Shown: positions 18,653 through 27,599, counted from the first letter of the stretch. The stretch is DNA of 64,000 bases from Sarcina ventriculi (GCF_900456775.1 NZ_UAUL01000009.1:124001-188000), one strand, 5' to 3'. Notes: generated by a model from the sequence alone, not told the origin. Numbers and translations are program-made.

Positions 18653-19059
18653 TATTTGTTTCTATAAGTTGGTTGTTGAACTCTTTTGATTTGAGAATGA
18701 TCAACAGGTATTAAATCTTTTTTAGTTGTTAGATTTAAAATATTGCTAATTTCAATGTATTCTTTTTCATTTTCTTTGTTTGATTTAAGACCTTGAATAA
18801 TAACTGTATTTCCTCTATTTAATTGAATAAATTGAGGCTTTTTAAACCATTTATTTTTTTTATAAACACATTTTATTACAGCTTTTGATCTATCAGGTTT
18901 GATTATTACAGTAGCTATAATTTTATGAAATAACCAAAGTATTGATTTTTCTTCTACTTTAACAGAAATTATATTTCCTTGAAATTGAGCCATTCTATCG
19001 CCGTATTTTTCTAAGTAAGAGTCTGTATAATATTTTGATAACTTGTCTTTAACTCCCAT
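18652..19059 (-). CDS. Conserved-looking hypothetical protein
   Basis: A 135-residue basic protein that I do not recognise. It has no transmembrane segment or signal peptide. The middle is beta-rich (alternating hydrophobic residues, for example GNIISVKV and TVIIQGL), which would suit a small OB- or SH3-like fold, and the C-terminus is basic. AAGGAG is about 8 bases before the ATG on the minus strand and a bidirectional terminator follows, so it is a real, separate transcription unit. Its role is unknown. Confidence 0.7.
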   Translation of the reverse strand: MGVKDKLSKYYTDSYLEKYGDRMAQFQGNIISVKVEEKSILWLFHKIIATVIIKPDRSKAVIKCVYKKNKWFKKPQFIQLNRGNTVIIQGLKSNKENEKEYIEISNILNLTTKKDLIPVDHSQIKRVQQPTYRNK

Positions 19060-19089
19060 TATTAAAACTCCTTCACCTTATAATTAAAT

Positions 19090-19114
19090 AATATATTATT
19101 GATAATATATTATT
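19090..19114. repeat. Direct repeat of AATATATTATT in the divergent promoter region
   Basis: AATATATTATT occurs at 19090-19100 and again at 19104-19114, with GAT between. Each copy holds the palindrome AATATATT. It lies between the minus-strand hypothetical gene and deoC, where an operator would sit, but the composition is so AT-rich that chance is likely. Confidence 0.3.
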
Positions 19115-19263
19115 TGTAAAGCTAACATGTATTATAGCATATAATGAATTTAATGAAAATAAATTTTTAAATGTTTTGTAATGTTTACATATTTATGAAT
19201 AATTTATATAATAAAATATATAGTAATTATATGCAATATAAATAATTGATTTAGGAGAAATTT

Positions 19264-19920
19264 ATGGAATATAAAGATATATATAAGATGATAGATCACA
19301 CTTTGTTGAAACAAGATGCAACAAGTGAAGAAATAAAAAAGCTTTGTAAAGAAGCGTTAGAATATAATTTTGCATCTGTTTGTGTAAATCCTACTAATGT
19401 AGAGCTTGCAGCAAAAATTTTAAATGGAAGCTTAGTTAAAGTATGTACTGTTATAGGTTTCCCTTTAGGTGCAAATACAACTAAAATTAAAGTTTTAGAG
19501 GCTAAAGATGCCGTAGAAAATGGTGCAACAGAAGTTGATATGGTGATAAACATAGGAAGAATTAAGGATAAAGATTATGACTATGTAAAAAAAGATATAG
19601 AAGCTGTGGTAAATGAGGTAAAAGGAAAGGCATTAATTAAAGTTATAATAGAAACATGTCTTTTAACTGATGAAGAAAAAGTTATAGCTTGTAAACTTGC
19701 AAGTGAAGCAAAGGCTGATTTTGTAAAAACATCAACTGGATTTTCAACAGGTGGAGCAACTCCTTTTGATGTAAAACTTATGAGAGAAACTGTGGGAGAA
19801 AATATGGGTGTTAAAGCATCAGGTGGGGTTAGGACATCAGAGGAGGCCAAAGAGCTTATAAAAAATGGGGCAAATAGGATAGGTGCATCAGCATCTATAA
19901 AAATTTGTACAGAAAAATAA
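19264..19920 (+). CDS. deoC: Deoxyribose-phosphate aldolase
   Basis: DeoC cleaves 2-deoxyribose 5-phosphate to acetaldehyde and glyceraldehyde 3-phosphate in deoxynucleoside catabolism. The 218-residue TIM barrel has the Schiff-base Lys K155 in VKTSTGF and the catalytic Asp D92 in EVDMVIN. Its length is typical. AGGAG precedes the ATG. No other deoxynucleoside genes are adjacent, although a cytidine deaminase lies in a separate cluster 30 kb away. Confidence 0.95.
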   Translation: MEYKDIYKMIDHTLLKQDATSEEIKKLCKEALEYNFASVCVNPTNVELAAKILNGSLVKVCTVIGFPLGANTTKIKVLEAKDAVENGATEVDMVINIGRIKDKDYDYVKKDIEAVVNEVKGKALIKVIIETCLLTDEEKVIACKLASEAKADFVKTSTGFSTGGATPFDVKLMRETVGENMGVKASGGVRTSEEAKELIKNGANRIGASASIKICTEK

Positions 19921-19945
19921 TGTTATAAATATTAAAAAAATCAAG

Positions 19946-19974
19946 AGCCTATGAAGAGTCATAGGCTTTTTTTG
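19946..19974 (+). terminator. Intrinsic terminator of deoC
   Basis: AGCCTATGA pairs with TCATAGGCT around an AGAG loop and is followed by seven T. Confidence 0.9.
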
Positions 19975-19979
19975 TCGAA
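19971..19979 (+). promoter_or_regulatory. Candidate Spo0A box upstream of the Lon-like gene
   Basis: TTTGTCGAA matches the Spo0A-binding consensus TTTGTCRAA at all nine positions. It lies directly behind the deoC terminator and partly shares its T-run, about 120 bases upstream of the protease start. A match alone does not prove binding. Confidence 0.35.
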
Positions 19980-20050
19980 GAAAATTATATTAATAAATAA
20001 AAAAGTATGGTTAAAATAATATTTTTAGAATATTAATATAATAAGTATGT

Positions 20051-20101
20051 AAAAGGAGGATAAGGCTTAGAATTATAAAAATTTTAAGCAGATTTAGTTT
20101 T
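20051..20101 (+). promoter_or_regulatory. Lon-like gene leader: Shine-Dalgarno separated from ATG by a 10-bp hairpin
   Basis: AAAAGGAGG (20051-20059) is followed by ATAAG, then a hairpin of GCTTAGAATT (20065-20074) with AATTTTAAGC (20080-20089), a 10-bp stem with one G.U pair and a 5-base loop. Twelve more bases lead to ATG 20102. The linear spacing is 42 bases; excluding the hairpin it is 17. The frame is open upstream but holds no ATG, GTG or TTG after the Shine-Dalgarno. Confidence 0.55.
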
Positions 20102-22384
20102 ATGAGAAAACAAATAACTCCACAGGAAATAATATATAAAGAAGATTTTACAAAGGTTAGAGGGGAAAAAAATAATATATTAGAATATGCTGATATATGC
20201 AATTCTATTGAAGATGCTTTAAATATAAATAAAGAAGGATACAATGTTTATTTAGTAGATGAATTTTCAAAAGAAAAGTTAAATAAGATAACTAAGTATA
20301 TAGAAAAGATTCTTTCTCAAAAAGAAAAACCTAAAGATATATGCTATATTATAACTGATAATCCTAAATGCCCCAAATCTGTTGTCATAGAAAATGGTAC
20401 AGGTATTGTTTTAAAAGAAAAGGTTGAGCAGATAAAAGAATTATATTATGATAAGATATTTAGTTTTTATAATTCATCTGTAAGTAATGAAAAAGAAATG
20501 ATAATAAATGATATTCACGATAAGAGAAACTCTTATATAAGTGGGTTAATAAAAAAAGCAAAAGATGAGGGATTTGATTTAAAAGCAACAGCGGCGGGAT
20601 TCGCTTTTATTCCTATAATAGATGGAAAAACAGTGGATGAAGATGAATATGATTTGTTAGAAAGCGAGTCTAAGGATAATATAAATTTAAAGGCTGATGA
20701 ACTTAAAAGGGAAGCTGAAAAAATTTTAGAAGACTTAAAAAACATGGAAATAAAAGCAGTTGATAGATTAAAAAAAATATTAGAAGATTATCTTGAAGAG
20801 GAAACACGTGAGTTTAAAAATGATTTATATCTTAATTTTAATGGTGTAGATAAAGTTTTAGAATGTTTTGATGATTTGTTTAATGACTTAGAAAGTTCTG
20901 TAATAGATAATTATTCCATGAGTTTTGAAGATGATGAAGATAAGATTTCTGAAATATTATCAAGGTATGTAGTAAATATATTAGTTGATAATAGTGAAAA
21001 CACAGCTCCAAGGGTTATATTTGAAGAGGATCCAACAATTAATAATCTTTTAGGAAGTATAGATTATGAAAATAGAGGTAACACATATGTAACAGATGTT
21101 ACTCAAATTAAAGCTGGCTCATTAATCATGGCTAATGAGGGATGTTTAATTTTAAGGCTTAATTCTTTGTTTAATGGGGTAAATGTATACTACTATTTAA
21201 TGAAAGCTTTATTTACAGGAAAGGTTACCTATGATTTTAATAAAAGTTATTTAGAAGTACTATCATTAAATGGTTTAACTCCAGAACCAATACCTTTAAA
21301 TACTAAAGTTATATTAATAGGAGATTATGCAAGTTTTGATATTCTTTATAATCAAGATGAAAATTTTAAGAATATGTTCAAAATAAGATTAGAATTTAAT
21401 CCTTATAAAACCATAAATGATGAAACTAAAGGAATTTTATTAAATACTATACGAGAAATAATAGAAACAAATAAGCTAATGAATTTATCACAAAATGGAA
21501 TAAATGAAATAGGAAAATACTTATCAAGAAAGGCATCAGATAAAAATAAAATATATTGGGATGTTTCAGAAATTGAAAAAGTTTTAATTAAAGCAGAAAG
21601 ATTAGCCATTAAGGGTAAGAAAAAAATTATAGATGTACAGGAAATTAGAAATAGCATATATACTATTTCTAATGTAGAAGAAGAGTATATAGATATGTAT
21701 AAAAAACATAAAATGATAGTAGATGTTAAAAATAAGGTGGTAGGAAGTGTAAATGGGCTTGCTGTTATAGATTTAGGTTATGTAAGCTTTGGAAAGCCGC
21801 TTAGAATATCTTGTGTTTGTTCAAAAGGCATGGGTAGAATAGTTGACTCTCAAAGAGAAAGTAATTTAAGTGGTAGTATACACAATAAATCTTTAAGTAT
21901 ACTTAAAGGATTTTTAAGCAAGTTTTTAAATAGTTATGAAATAGCATCAATAGATTTTCATTTGAGTTTTGAACAGGTGTATGGAAAAGTAGAAGGGGAT
22001 AGCGCTTCAGTTGCAGAAGTAATAGCTATGATTTCAGCTTTAAGCAAAATACCTGTCAATCAAAATATAGCAGTTACAGGGTCTATAAATCAATTTGGAG
22101 ATGTTCAACCAATAGGTGGAGTCAATGACAAAATAGAGGGATTTTTTAATGTATGTAATTCTATAGATACTTATAAAGGTAAGGGAGTATTGATACCAGA
22201 AAGTAATTTAGATGAGGTTATTTTAAATCCAAATGTAGAAGAGGCTATAAATAATGGAGATTTTGTTATATATACAATGGAAAATATAAGTGATGCAATA
22301 ATGGTTTTATTAGGCGATAATGAAACTAGTTTTGAGGACATAGCAGCTTCTATTGATAGGGAGATTAAAAAGTATAAAAACTAA
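20102..22384 (+). CDS. Lon-family serine protease with degenerate ATPase domain (LonC/AAA_32 type)
   Basis: A 760-residue protein whose C-terminal Lon protease domain has the Ser-Lys dyad S634 (EGDSAS) and K677 (GGVNDKIEG). The middle resembles the AAA_32-type Lon group (KAGSLIMANEGCLILRL). Where ATP-dependent relatives have GxxGxGKS after YNxxV, this protein reads YNVYLVDEFSKEKLNK, so the Walker A motif is lost. That resembles the LonC type, which degrades unfolded protein without ATP. The N-terminal half has a long coiled, Glu/Lys-rich segment (about residues 190-290). It lies just before the spoIIA operon, but a 17-bp hairpin separates them. Confidence 0.85.
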   Translation: MRKQITPQEIIYKEDFTKVRGEKNNILEYADICNSIEDALNINKEGYNVYLVDEFSKEKLNKITKYIEKILSQKEKPKDICYIITDNPKCPKSVVIENGTGIVLKEKVEQIKELYYDKIFSFYNSSVSNEKEMIINDIHDKRNSYISGLIKKAKDEGFDLKATAAGFAFIPIIDGKTVDEDEYDLLESESKDNINLKADELKREAEKILEDLKNMEIKAVDRLKKILEDYLEEETREFKNDLYLNFNGVDKVLECFDDLFNDLESSVIDNYSMSFEDDEDKISEILSRYVVNILVDNSENTAPRVIFEEDPTINNLLGSIDYENRGNTYVTDVTQIKAGSLIMANEGCLILRLNSLFNGVNVYYYLMKALFTGKVTYDFNKSYLEVLSLNGLTPEPIPLNTKVILIGDYASFDILYNQDENFKNMFKIRLEFNPYKTINDETKGILLNTIREIIETNKLMNLSQNGINEIGKYLSRKASDKNKIYWDVSEIEKVLIKAERLAIKGKKKIIDVQEIRNSIYTISNVEEEYIDMYKKHKMIVDVKNKVVGSVNGLAVIDLGYVSFGKPLRISCVCSKGMGRIVDSQRESNLSGSIHNKSLSILKGFLSKFLNSYEIASIDFHLSFEQVYGKVEGDSASVAEVIAMISALSKIPVNQNIAVTGSINQFGDVQPIGGVNDKIEGFFNVCNSIDTYKGKGVLIPESNLDEVILNPNVEEAINNGDFVIYTMENISDAIMVLLGDNETSFEDIAASIDREIKKYKN

Positions 22385-22390
22385 TGTTTA

Positions 22391-22427
22391 GATAAAGATG
22401 ATTTGTAAAATACAAATCATCTTTATC
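22391..22427. terminator. Perfect 17-bp hairpin between the Lon-like gene and spoIIAA
   Basis: GATAAAGATGATTTGTA (22391-22407) is perfectly complementary to 22411-22427 with an AAA loop. No T-run follows on either strand, so it is an unusual terminator and might instead act in RNA processing or as a protein site. Confidence 0.6.
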
Positions 22428-22434
22428 AGTATTA

Positions 22435-22465
22435 ATTGACAAATTTACATAATATATGTTAAAAT
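22435..22465 (+). promoter_or_regulatory. Candidate spoIIA promoter with overlapping Spo0A box
   Basis: TTGACA (22436-22441) and TAAAAT (22460-22465) are 18 bases apart. The -35 overlaps ATTGACAAA (22435-22443), whose complement TTTGTCAAT matches the Spo0A consensus at eight of nine positions. Spo0A control of spoIIA is established in Bacillus; here it is inferred. No clear SigH promoter is visible. Confidence 0.5.
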
Positions 22466-22499
22466 ATGGAAAAAGAGATAAGAAGATAGGAGGAATTTC

Positions 22500-22835
22500 A
22501 TGTATATTGAATTTGAAAAAATAGATTCTAATTTAATTGTGCATCTTTTAGGAGAATTAGATCACCATAGTGCACAAGAAGTTAGGCATAAGATAGATGA
22601 TATTATTGATAAAGATGCTATAAGTAATTTAGTGTTAGATTTTTCAAGGGTAACCTTTATGGATAGTTCGGGTATCGGCGTTATTATAGGTAGGTACAAG
22701 AGAATGAATTCAAAAAAAGGACAAATAGCAATTACATCTATTAATAGTAATATAAAAAGAGTATTTGAACTTTCAGGAATTTTTAGAATAATAAAAACTT
22801 ATGATAAAATAGAAGATGCTTTAAATTTTAGTTAG
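22500..22835 (+). CDS. spoIIAA: Anti-sigma F factor antagonist SpoIIAA
   Basis: A 111-residue STAS-domain protein. When dephosphorylated it binds SpoIIAB and frees sigma F in the forespore. The phosphorylatable Ser lies in [10 protein letters not shown] (residues 54-62), just after the central beta strand. AGGAGG precedes the ATG. It is the first gene of a three-gene operon with 13- to 18-base gaps, as in all endospore formers. Confidence 0.96.
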   Translation: MYIEFEKIDSNLIVHLLGELDHHSAQEVRHKIDDIIDKDAISNLVLDFSRVTFMDSSGIGVIIGRYKRMNSKKGQIAITSINSNIKRVFELSGIFRIIKTYDKIEDALNFS

Positions 22836-22848
22836 TGGAGGGATTAAT

Positions 22849-23271
22849 ATGTTTCATAATAGAATGAAGGTAGAATTTTTAGCTAAATCTGAAAATGAAA
22901 GTTTTGCAAGAGTTTCAGTAGCTTCTTTTATAGCACAGTTAGACCCAACTTTAGAGGAAATAAATGATGTAAAAACAGCAGTCTCAGAAGCTGTTACAAA
23001 TTCAATAATACATGGATACGATAATGATGAAAATGGCATAGTTTCAATAGAAACCATAATAAAAAATAAAGAAGTAATAATAACTGTTGAAGATAATGGG
23101 CAAGGAATAGAGGATATTGAGGAAGCTAGAGAGCCTCTATATACATCAAAACCAGAGCTTGAGCGTTCAGGAATGGGTTTTACTGTTATGGAAACATTTA
23201 TGAATTCTATAGAAGTGTTTAGTGAATTTGGAAAGGGAACTAAGGTGGTAATGAAAAAAAGCTTTCAATAG
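22849..23271 (+). CDS. spoIIAB: Anti-sigma F factor / serine kinase SpoIIAB
   Basis: A 140-residue GHKL-type kinase that holds sigma F inactive and phosphorylates SpoIIAA. The N box is [11 protein letters not shown], the G1 box VEDNGQGI and the G2 region [10 protein letters not shown]. Length and order match the family. It sits between spoIIAA and sigF with its own GGAGG site. Confidence 0.96.
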   Translation: MFHNRMKVEFLAKSENESFARVSVASFIAQLDPTLEEINDVKTAVSEAVTNSIIHGYDNDENGIVSIETIIKNKEVIITVEDNGQGIEDIEEAREPLYTSKPELERSGMGFTVMETFMNSIEVFSEFGKGTKVVMKKSFQ

Positions 23272-23289
23272 TTAAGGTGGTATGTTTTA

Positions 23290-24048
23290 GTGGATATAAT
23301 GAAGGTAAGGAAAGAAGATTTTAATTATAACGATAACACTGAACTAATAAAGTTAGCTAAAAGTGGCAATGATGAAGCTATGAATAAACTAGTAGAAGTG
23401 AATACACCTTTAGTATCTTCTATTTGCAAAAAGTTTATGAATAGAGGTTATGAGTATGAAGATATATTTCAGATAGGTTCCATGGGGCTTGTAAAGGCTA
23501 TAAATAATTTTGATTCATCTTTTAATGTAAAGTTTTCAACATATGCAGTTCCTATGATAATAGGAGAAATTAAGAGGTTTTTAAGAGATGATGGGATGAT
23601 AAAGGTTAGTAGAAATACTAAAATTTTGGCTAAAAAGCTTCATTATGATAAAGAAACTCTAGTTAAAGAGTTAAATAGAGAACCAACTATTGATGAGTTA
23701 GCAGCATTTTCAAATGTAGATAAAGAGGATATAGTTTTTGCTTTAGAATCGGTTAATAATATGCAATACCTTTACGATACAATACACCAAGATGAGGGAA
23801 CTCCTGTACTTTTAATAGATAAGTTAAGTGAAAGTCCAGATGAAGATAATAATATGATAGATAAGATAGCTTTAAAAGAAGCCATAAATTCTTTAGATAT
23901 AAAATCTAAGGAAATAATAATGCTTAGATATTTTAAGGACAAGACTCAAATTCAAGTTGCTAAAATGCTTGGTATAAGTCAAGTGCAAGTTTCTAGGATA
24001 GAGAAAAAAGTCTTAGTTCTTATGAGGAAATATTTAGAAGATGAATAA
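23290..24048 (+). CDS. sigF: RNA polymerase sporulation sigma factor SigF
   Basis: This 252-residue sigma-70 family protein directs forespore transcription. Region 2 is seen in YEDIFQIGSMGLVKA and FSTYAVPMIIGEIKR, and the region 4 helix-turn-helix ends in SQVQVSRIEKKVL. I keep the GTG start at 23290, about 10 bases after AAGGTGG; an ATG at 23299 in the same frame is possible. The operon ends at a strong double-stem terminator. Confidence 0.95.
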   Translation: MDIMKVRKEDFNYNDNTELIKLAKSGNDEAMNKLVEVNTPLVSSICKKFMNRGYEYEDIFQIGSMGLVKAINNFDSSFNVKFSTYAVPMIIGEIKRFLRDDGMIKVSRNTKILAKKLHYDKETLVKELNREPTIDELAAFSNVDKEDIVFALESVNNMQYLYDTIHQDEGTPVLLIDKLSESPDEDNNMIDKIALKEAINSLDIKSKEIIMLRYFKDKTQIQVAKMLGISQVQVSRIEKKVLVLMRKYLEDE

Positions 24049-24070
24049 GTTTAATAATCATATAATTTTT

Positions 24071-24119
24071 AGTTGTTTAATTTAGATAATAAAATTATTA
24101 TCTTTTTAAACAACTTTTA
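24071..24119 (+). terminator. Intrinsic terminator of the spoIIA operon
   Basis: Outer arms AGTTGTTTAA and TTAAACAACT enclose an inner AGATAAT/ATTATCT stem, followed by a T-rich tail. Confidence 0.85.
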
Positions 24120-24212
24120 TTTTTATATACCTTTAATCATTGTATATATACAATCAAATAAAGAAATAATAAATACAAATCATAATATTTATTATAAGAA
24201 GGATGGTATAAG

Positions 24213-24686
24213 ATGCAATATAAAGGAGATAAAGAAATAAAAAAAGATTTTGAAATTTTATCAAATAAGATGAAGCCTAAACCAAAAGTTTTTAAAAACT
24301 GTGTAAGGGCATTTATTATAGGAGGGCTGATTTGTGTTATAGGTCAGTTTATATTAAATATGCTTATAAGGTTTGGAGTGCCTAAAGATGATGCAACTAC
24401 ATGGTTACCAATAATAATGATATTTATAGGTGCCTTCTTAACAGGAATAGGTGTATATGATAAAATAGCAGCTATTGCTGGAGCAGGAACTATTGTACCT
24501 ATAACGGGATTTTCAAATTCTATAGTATCTCCAGCTATGGAATTTAAAAAAGAAGGTTTTGTAATGGGAATTGGTTCAAAAATGTTTACAATAGCAGGGC
24601 CTGTTTTGGTATATGGTATAAGTACATCTATAGTTATTGGAATTATATATTATATTTTAATTTTAATAGGTGTTATGGGAGTATAG
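24213..24686 (+). CDS. spoVAC: Stage V sporulation protein AC
   Basis: A 157-residue inner-membrane protein of the forespore SpoVA channel that moves dipicolinic acid during sporulation and germination; SpoVAC homologues act as mechanosensitive pores. Several hydrophobic helices are visible, with the Gly-rich loop AAIAGAGTIVPITGF characteristic of the family. AAGGATGG precedes the ATG. CATAATA at 24181-24187 fits the forespore (SigG/SigF) -10 consensus but I see no matching -35. Confidence 0.93.
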   Translation: MQYKGDKEIKKDFEILSNKMKPKPKVFKNCVRAFIIGGLICVIGQFILNMLIRFGVPKDDATTWLPIIMIFIGAFLTGIGVYDKIAAIAGAGTIVPITGFSNSIVSPAMEFKKEGFVMGIGSKMFTIAGPVLVYGISTSIVIGIIYYILILIGVMGV

Positions 24687-24690
24687 GATT

Positions 24691-25710
24691 ATGAGTAAAT
24701 TGGAAAAACGTTTAGGTAGGCAAACGGTAGTATTAGAGAGTAAACCAAAAATAATTGCAACTCATAGTGTTGTTGGGAAAAAAGAAAGTGAAGGACCTTT
24801 AAGAGATTATTTTGATGATGTAGTAAAAGATGATCAAAATGGGAAAAAGAGCTTTGAAAAAGCAGAAACAAGCATGATGATAAAAGCTATTAGCAATGTA
24901 ATAAAAAAAGGTAATCTTAAAGAAGAGGATATTGATTATCTTTTTGGGGGAGATTTATTGAATCAGTTAACATCAACTAGCTTTATGGCAAGAGAATTTA
25001 ATATTCCCTTTTTTGGACTTTATGGGGCATGTTCTACAATGGCGGAGTCATTAAGTCTTGCTGGGCTTATATTAGATGGGGGATTTGCTAATCATGTAAT
25101 TGCAGCTACATCATCTAATTTTAGTGCTGCTGAGAGACAATTTAGATTTCCTTTAGAGTATGGTTCTCAAAGGAAGGAGCAAGCACAATGGACGGTAACA
25201 GGAGCTGGGGCTATACTTTTAGGAAGATATGGGGATTTGCCTTATTTAACTCATGTAACAACGGGTGTTGTTAAAGATTATGGAATAAAAGAATCAGACA
25301 ATATGGGAGCAGCAATGGCTCCAGCAGCCGTGGACACGTTATATAAACATTTTAAGGATACAGGACGAGAACCCAAAGATTATGACATAATTGTTACTGG
25401 TGATTTAGGTAAAATAGGTAAATCACTTACAGAAAATCTTATTTTAGACTATGGGTATGATATACGCGGAGTTTATACGGATTGCGGTGTAGAAATATTT
25501 AATAATGATGATAATGATGTAAAATCTGGTGGAAGTGGGTGTGGATGTTCAGCAGTTGTATTTTGTGGGTACTTATATAAACAGTTAATGGCAAAAAAAT
25601 TAAAAAGAGTTTTGTTAGTTTCAACAGGAGCTCTTATGAGTTCTACATCATCACTTCAGGGAGAATCAATACCAGGTATTGCTCATGCAGTTTCTATAGA
25701 ATATATGTAA
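24691..25710 (+). CDS. spoVAD: Stage V sporulation protein AD
   Basis: A 339-residue thiolase-fold protein that binds dipicolinic acid in the SpoVA complex. The family segments FGLYGACSTMAESLSLA and SSNFSAAERQFRFPLEYG are present. I place the start at ATG 24691, four bases after the spoVAC stop, with GGGAG inside the end of spoVAC; a start at 24670 would lie upstream of that site. Translation is probably coupled. Confidence 0.94.
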   Translation: MSKLEKRLGRQTVVLESKPKIIATHSVVGKKESEGPLRDYFDDVVKDDQNGKKSFEKAETSMMIKAISNVIKKGNLKEEDIDYLFGGDLLNQLTSTSFMAREFNIPFFGLYGACSTMAESLSLAGLILDGGFANHVIAATSSNFSAAERQFRFPLEYGSQRKEQAQWTVTGAGAILLGRYGDLPYLTHVTTGVVKDYGIKESDNMGAAMAPAAVDTLYKHFKDTGREPKDYDIIVTGDLGKIGKSLTENLILDYGYDIRGVYTDCGVEIFNNDDNDVKSGGSGCGCSAVVFCGYLYKQLMAKKLKRVLLVSTGALMSSTSSLQGESIPGIAHAVSIEYM

Positions 25711-25728
25711 AGAAAGGAAGTGAATTTT

Positions 25729-26088
25729 ATGGGGAGTTATATAGGTGCATTTATAGTTGGTGGAATTATATGTGTTATAGCTCAAATACTTATAGATAAA
25801 ACCACGCTTACACCAGCCAAAATATTGGTTACGTTTATAACAATAGGTACTATTTTAGGAGCGTTAGGAATTTATGAAAAGATAGTTCAAATAGGAGGAG
25901 CTGGAGCGACTGTTCCTCTTCCTGGATTTGGATATTCTTTATCTAAGGCTGTAAAAAAAGAAGTTATAGAAAATGGTATATTAGGTGCTTTTACAGGAGG
26001 TATAAAAGGAGCAGCTGGAGGAATTGCAGCAGCTATATTTTTTGGCTATATAATGGCGATTATATTTAATCCTAAGCCTAAAGGATAA
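25729..26088 (+). CDS. spoVAE: Stage V sporulation protein AE
   Basis: A 119-residue membrane protein and third member of the clostridial spoVAC-AD-AE trio. It has hydrophobic helices around a Gly-rich loop (IGGAGATVPLPGFGYS) that echoes SpoVAC, its paralogue. I choose ATG 25729, nine bases after AAAGGAAG; the GTG at 25720 overlaps that site. The spoVAA, AB and AF genes of Bacillus are absent, as is usual in clostridia. Confidence 0.93.
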   Translation: MGSYIGAFIVGGIICVIAQILIDKTTLTPAKILVTFITIGTILGALGIYEKIVQIGGAGATVPLPGFGYSLSKAVKKEVIENGILGAFTGGIKGAAGGIAAAIFFGYIMAIIFNPKPKG

Positions 26089-26134
26089 GAATAAAATAAA
26101 AACTTATGGATAAAATTAAAGGCGGAGGTAAAAT

Positions 26135-27529
26135 ATGATTAATTATAAAGATACACCTAAGCTTTTGATTAAAAAACCACTGCTTTTTATAATCATATCA
26201 GTAATTAGTGGTAATATAACATACTTAATTTCTAGAAATAGTTATATAGGTGTAATAGTTTTTATTACATCTATTATTTTTTGCGCTTTTATCCTTATAG
26301 AGAAAAATTTTAGGGGGATGTTATTAGTTTTTTTCCTATTTTCTTTTGTATCTTGTTTATTTTATTATTCCATTTATGAAAATAAAGCTAGCATATATAC
26401 AGTGCGAATAGACAGTATAAAGAAAAATGAAGTTGTAGGAAACTTTAGAGGGAGAAAGGTTTATATAAATAATATAGATAGTAATATAAAAACAGGAGAA
26501 ATTTTAACTTTTAAAGGAAAGTTTAAAAAGAGTATAGATGTTAAAAGTGGAATAGTTGGACATTTGTTTGTAAAAGATCAAATTAAAATAAAAAAAGGGT
26601 ACAAATATTATATAAATAGATTTAGTGAGGAATATTTTTGTTATATCAAAACGAGTTTAGGAGAGAATAAAAGTGCTTTTCTTACGGCTTTAGTTTTCGG
26701 AAACAAAGATTTTTTATCTTACAGTCAGAAAAATAATTTGTCTAATTTAGGAGTAATACATCTTATATGTGTATCAGGATTTCATATATCCTTATTATTT
26801 ATGTGTATTAATAAGTTTTTAAATACTAAATTTTCTTTAATTATTTGTTTATTTTACATAATTTCAATAGGATGTCCTATATCAGCTGTTAGAGCCTATA
26901 TTATGATTTTTTTAATGATATTATCTAAGAAAATCTCTAGAAACTATGATTCAATTAGTGCACTTTGTTTATCTGCTATAATATTAATTATTTATAAGCC
27001 ATATATTCTTTATGAAAGTGGTTTTATCTTGTCGTATTTAGCAACTATTGGAATAGTATTATTTGCTAAAATTTTCAGTAAAGCATTTTATATCTTACCT
27101 AATTATATCAATAAATTTTTATCATTAACATTAGCAGCCCAAGTATTTATTTATCCATATATGGTTTTAAAATTCAATAGTTTTTCTATGAATTTTTTAT
27201 TAGCAGGATTTCTTTTAGCACCAATTATAAGTATAATGTTACCCTTGGGATTTTTAACAATAATATCTTGGTTAACAATAAAAAGTATGAGCTTTTTATA
27301 TATACCGATAAATATTTTATTTGTAGTTTTAAATGGAATTTTAATCTTTTTAAGCAAGGTATCTTTAGAGAGTGTATATATACATAGTGCTTATGCAGTT
27401 TTTTATATGATGATGTTTATATGTATATACATGTCGTATAGTGGTTTTAAGAAGTTTAATATAGTATTTTATTCAATGATTCCTTTGGTAATTTTATTTT
27501 CATTTTATCTAAAAATAACTATGTTATAA
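26135..27529 (+). CDS. comEC: ComEC/Rec2-type membrane protein lacking the C-terminal hydrolase domain
   Basis: ComEC forms the channel for DNA entry in competent cells. This 464-residue protein has the N-terminal membrane and OB-like part (about residues 1-165) and the competence domain, recognised by VIHLICVSGFHISLLF and many membrane helices. It stops where full-length relatives (about 750 residues) continue into a metallo-beta-lactamase-like domain, and nothing like that domain follows before holA. comEA and comEB, the usual neighbours, are also missing. It may work differently or be a relic kept by position. Confidence 0.85.
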   Translation: MINYKDTPKLLIKKPLLFIIISVISGNITYLISRNSYIGVIVFITSIIFCAFILIEKNFRGMLLVFFLFSFVSCLFYYSIYENKASIYTVRIDSIKKNEVVGNFRGRKVYINNIDSNIKTGEILTFKGKFKKSIDVKSGIVGHLFVKDQIKIKKGYKYYINRFSEEYFCYIKTSLGENKSAFLTALVFGNKDFLSYSQKNNLSNLGVIHLICVSGFHISLLFMCINKFLNTKFSLIICLFYIISIGCPISAVRAYIMIFLMILSKKISRNYDSISALCLSAIILIIYKPYILYESGFILSYLATIGIVLFAKIFSKAFYILPNYINKFLSLTLAAQVFIYPYMVLKFNSFSMNFLLAGFLLAPIISIMLPLGFLTIISWLTIKSMSFLYIPINILFVVLNGILIFLSKVSLESVYIHSAYAVFYMMMFICIYMSYSGFKKFNIVFYSMIPLVILFSFYLKITML

Positions 27530-27599
27530 TATGTTTTAGCTAAATACTTAAATAAGTTTATATTATAAATAAAATCTATGAAAGGATATCGCAGATAGC

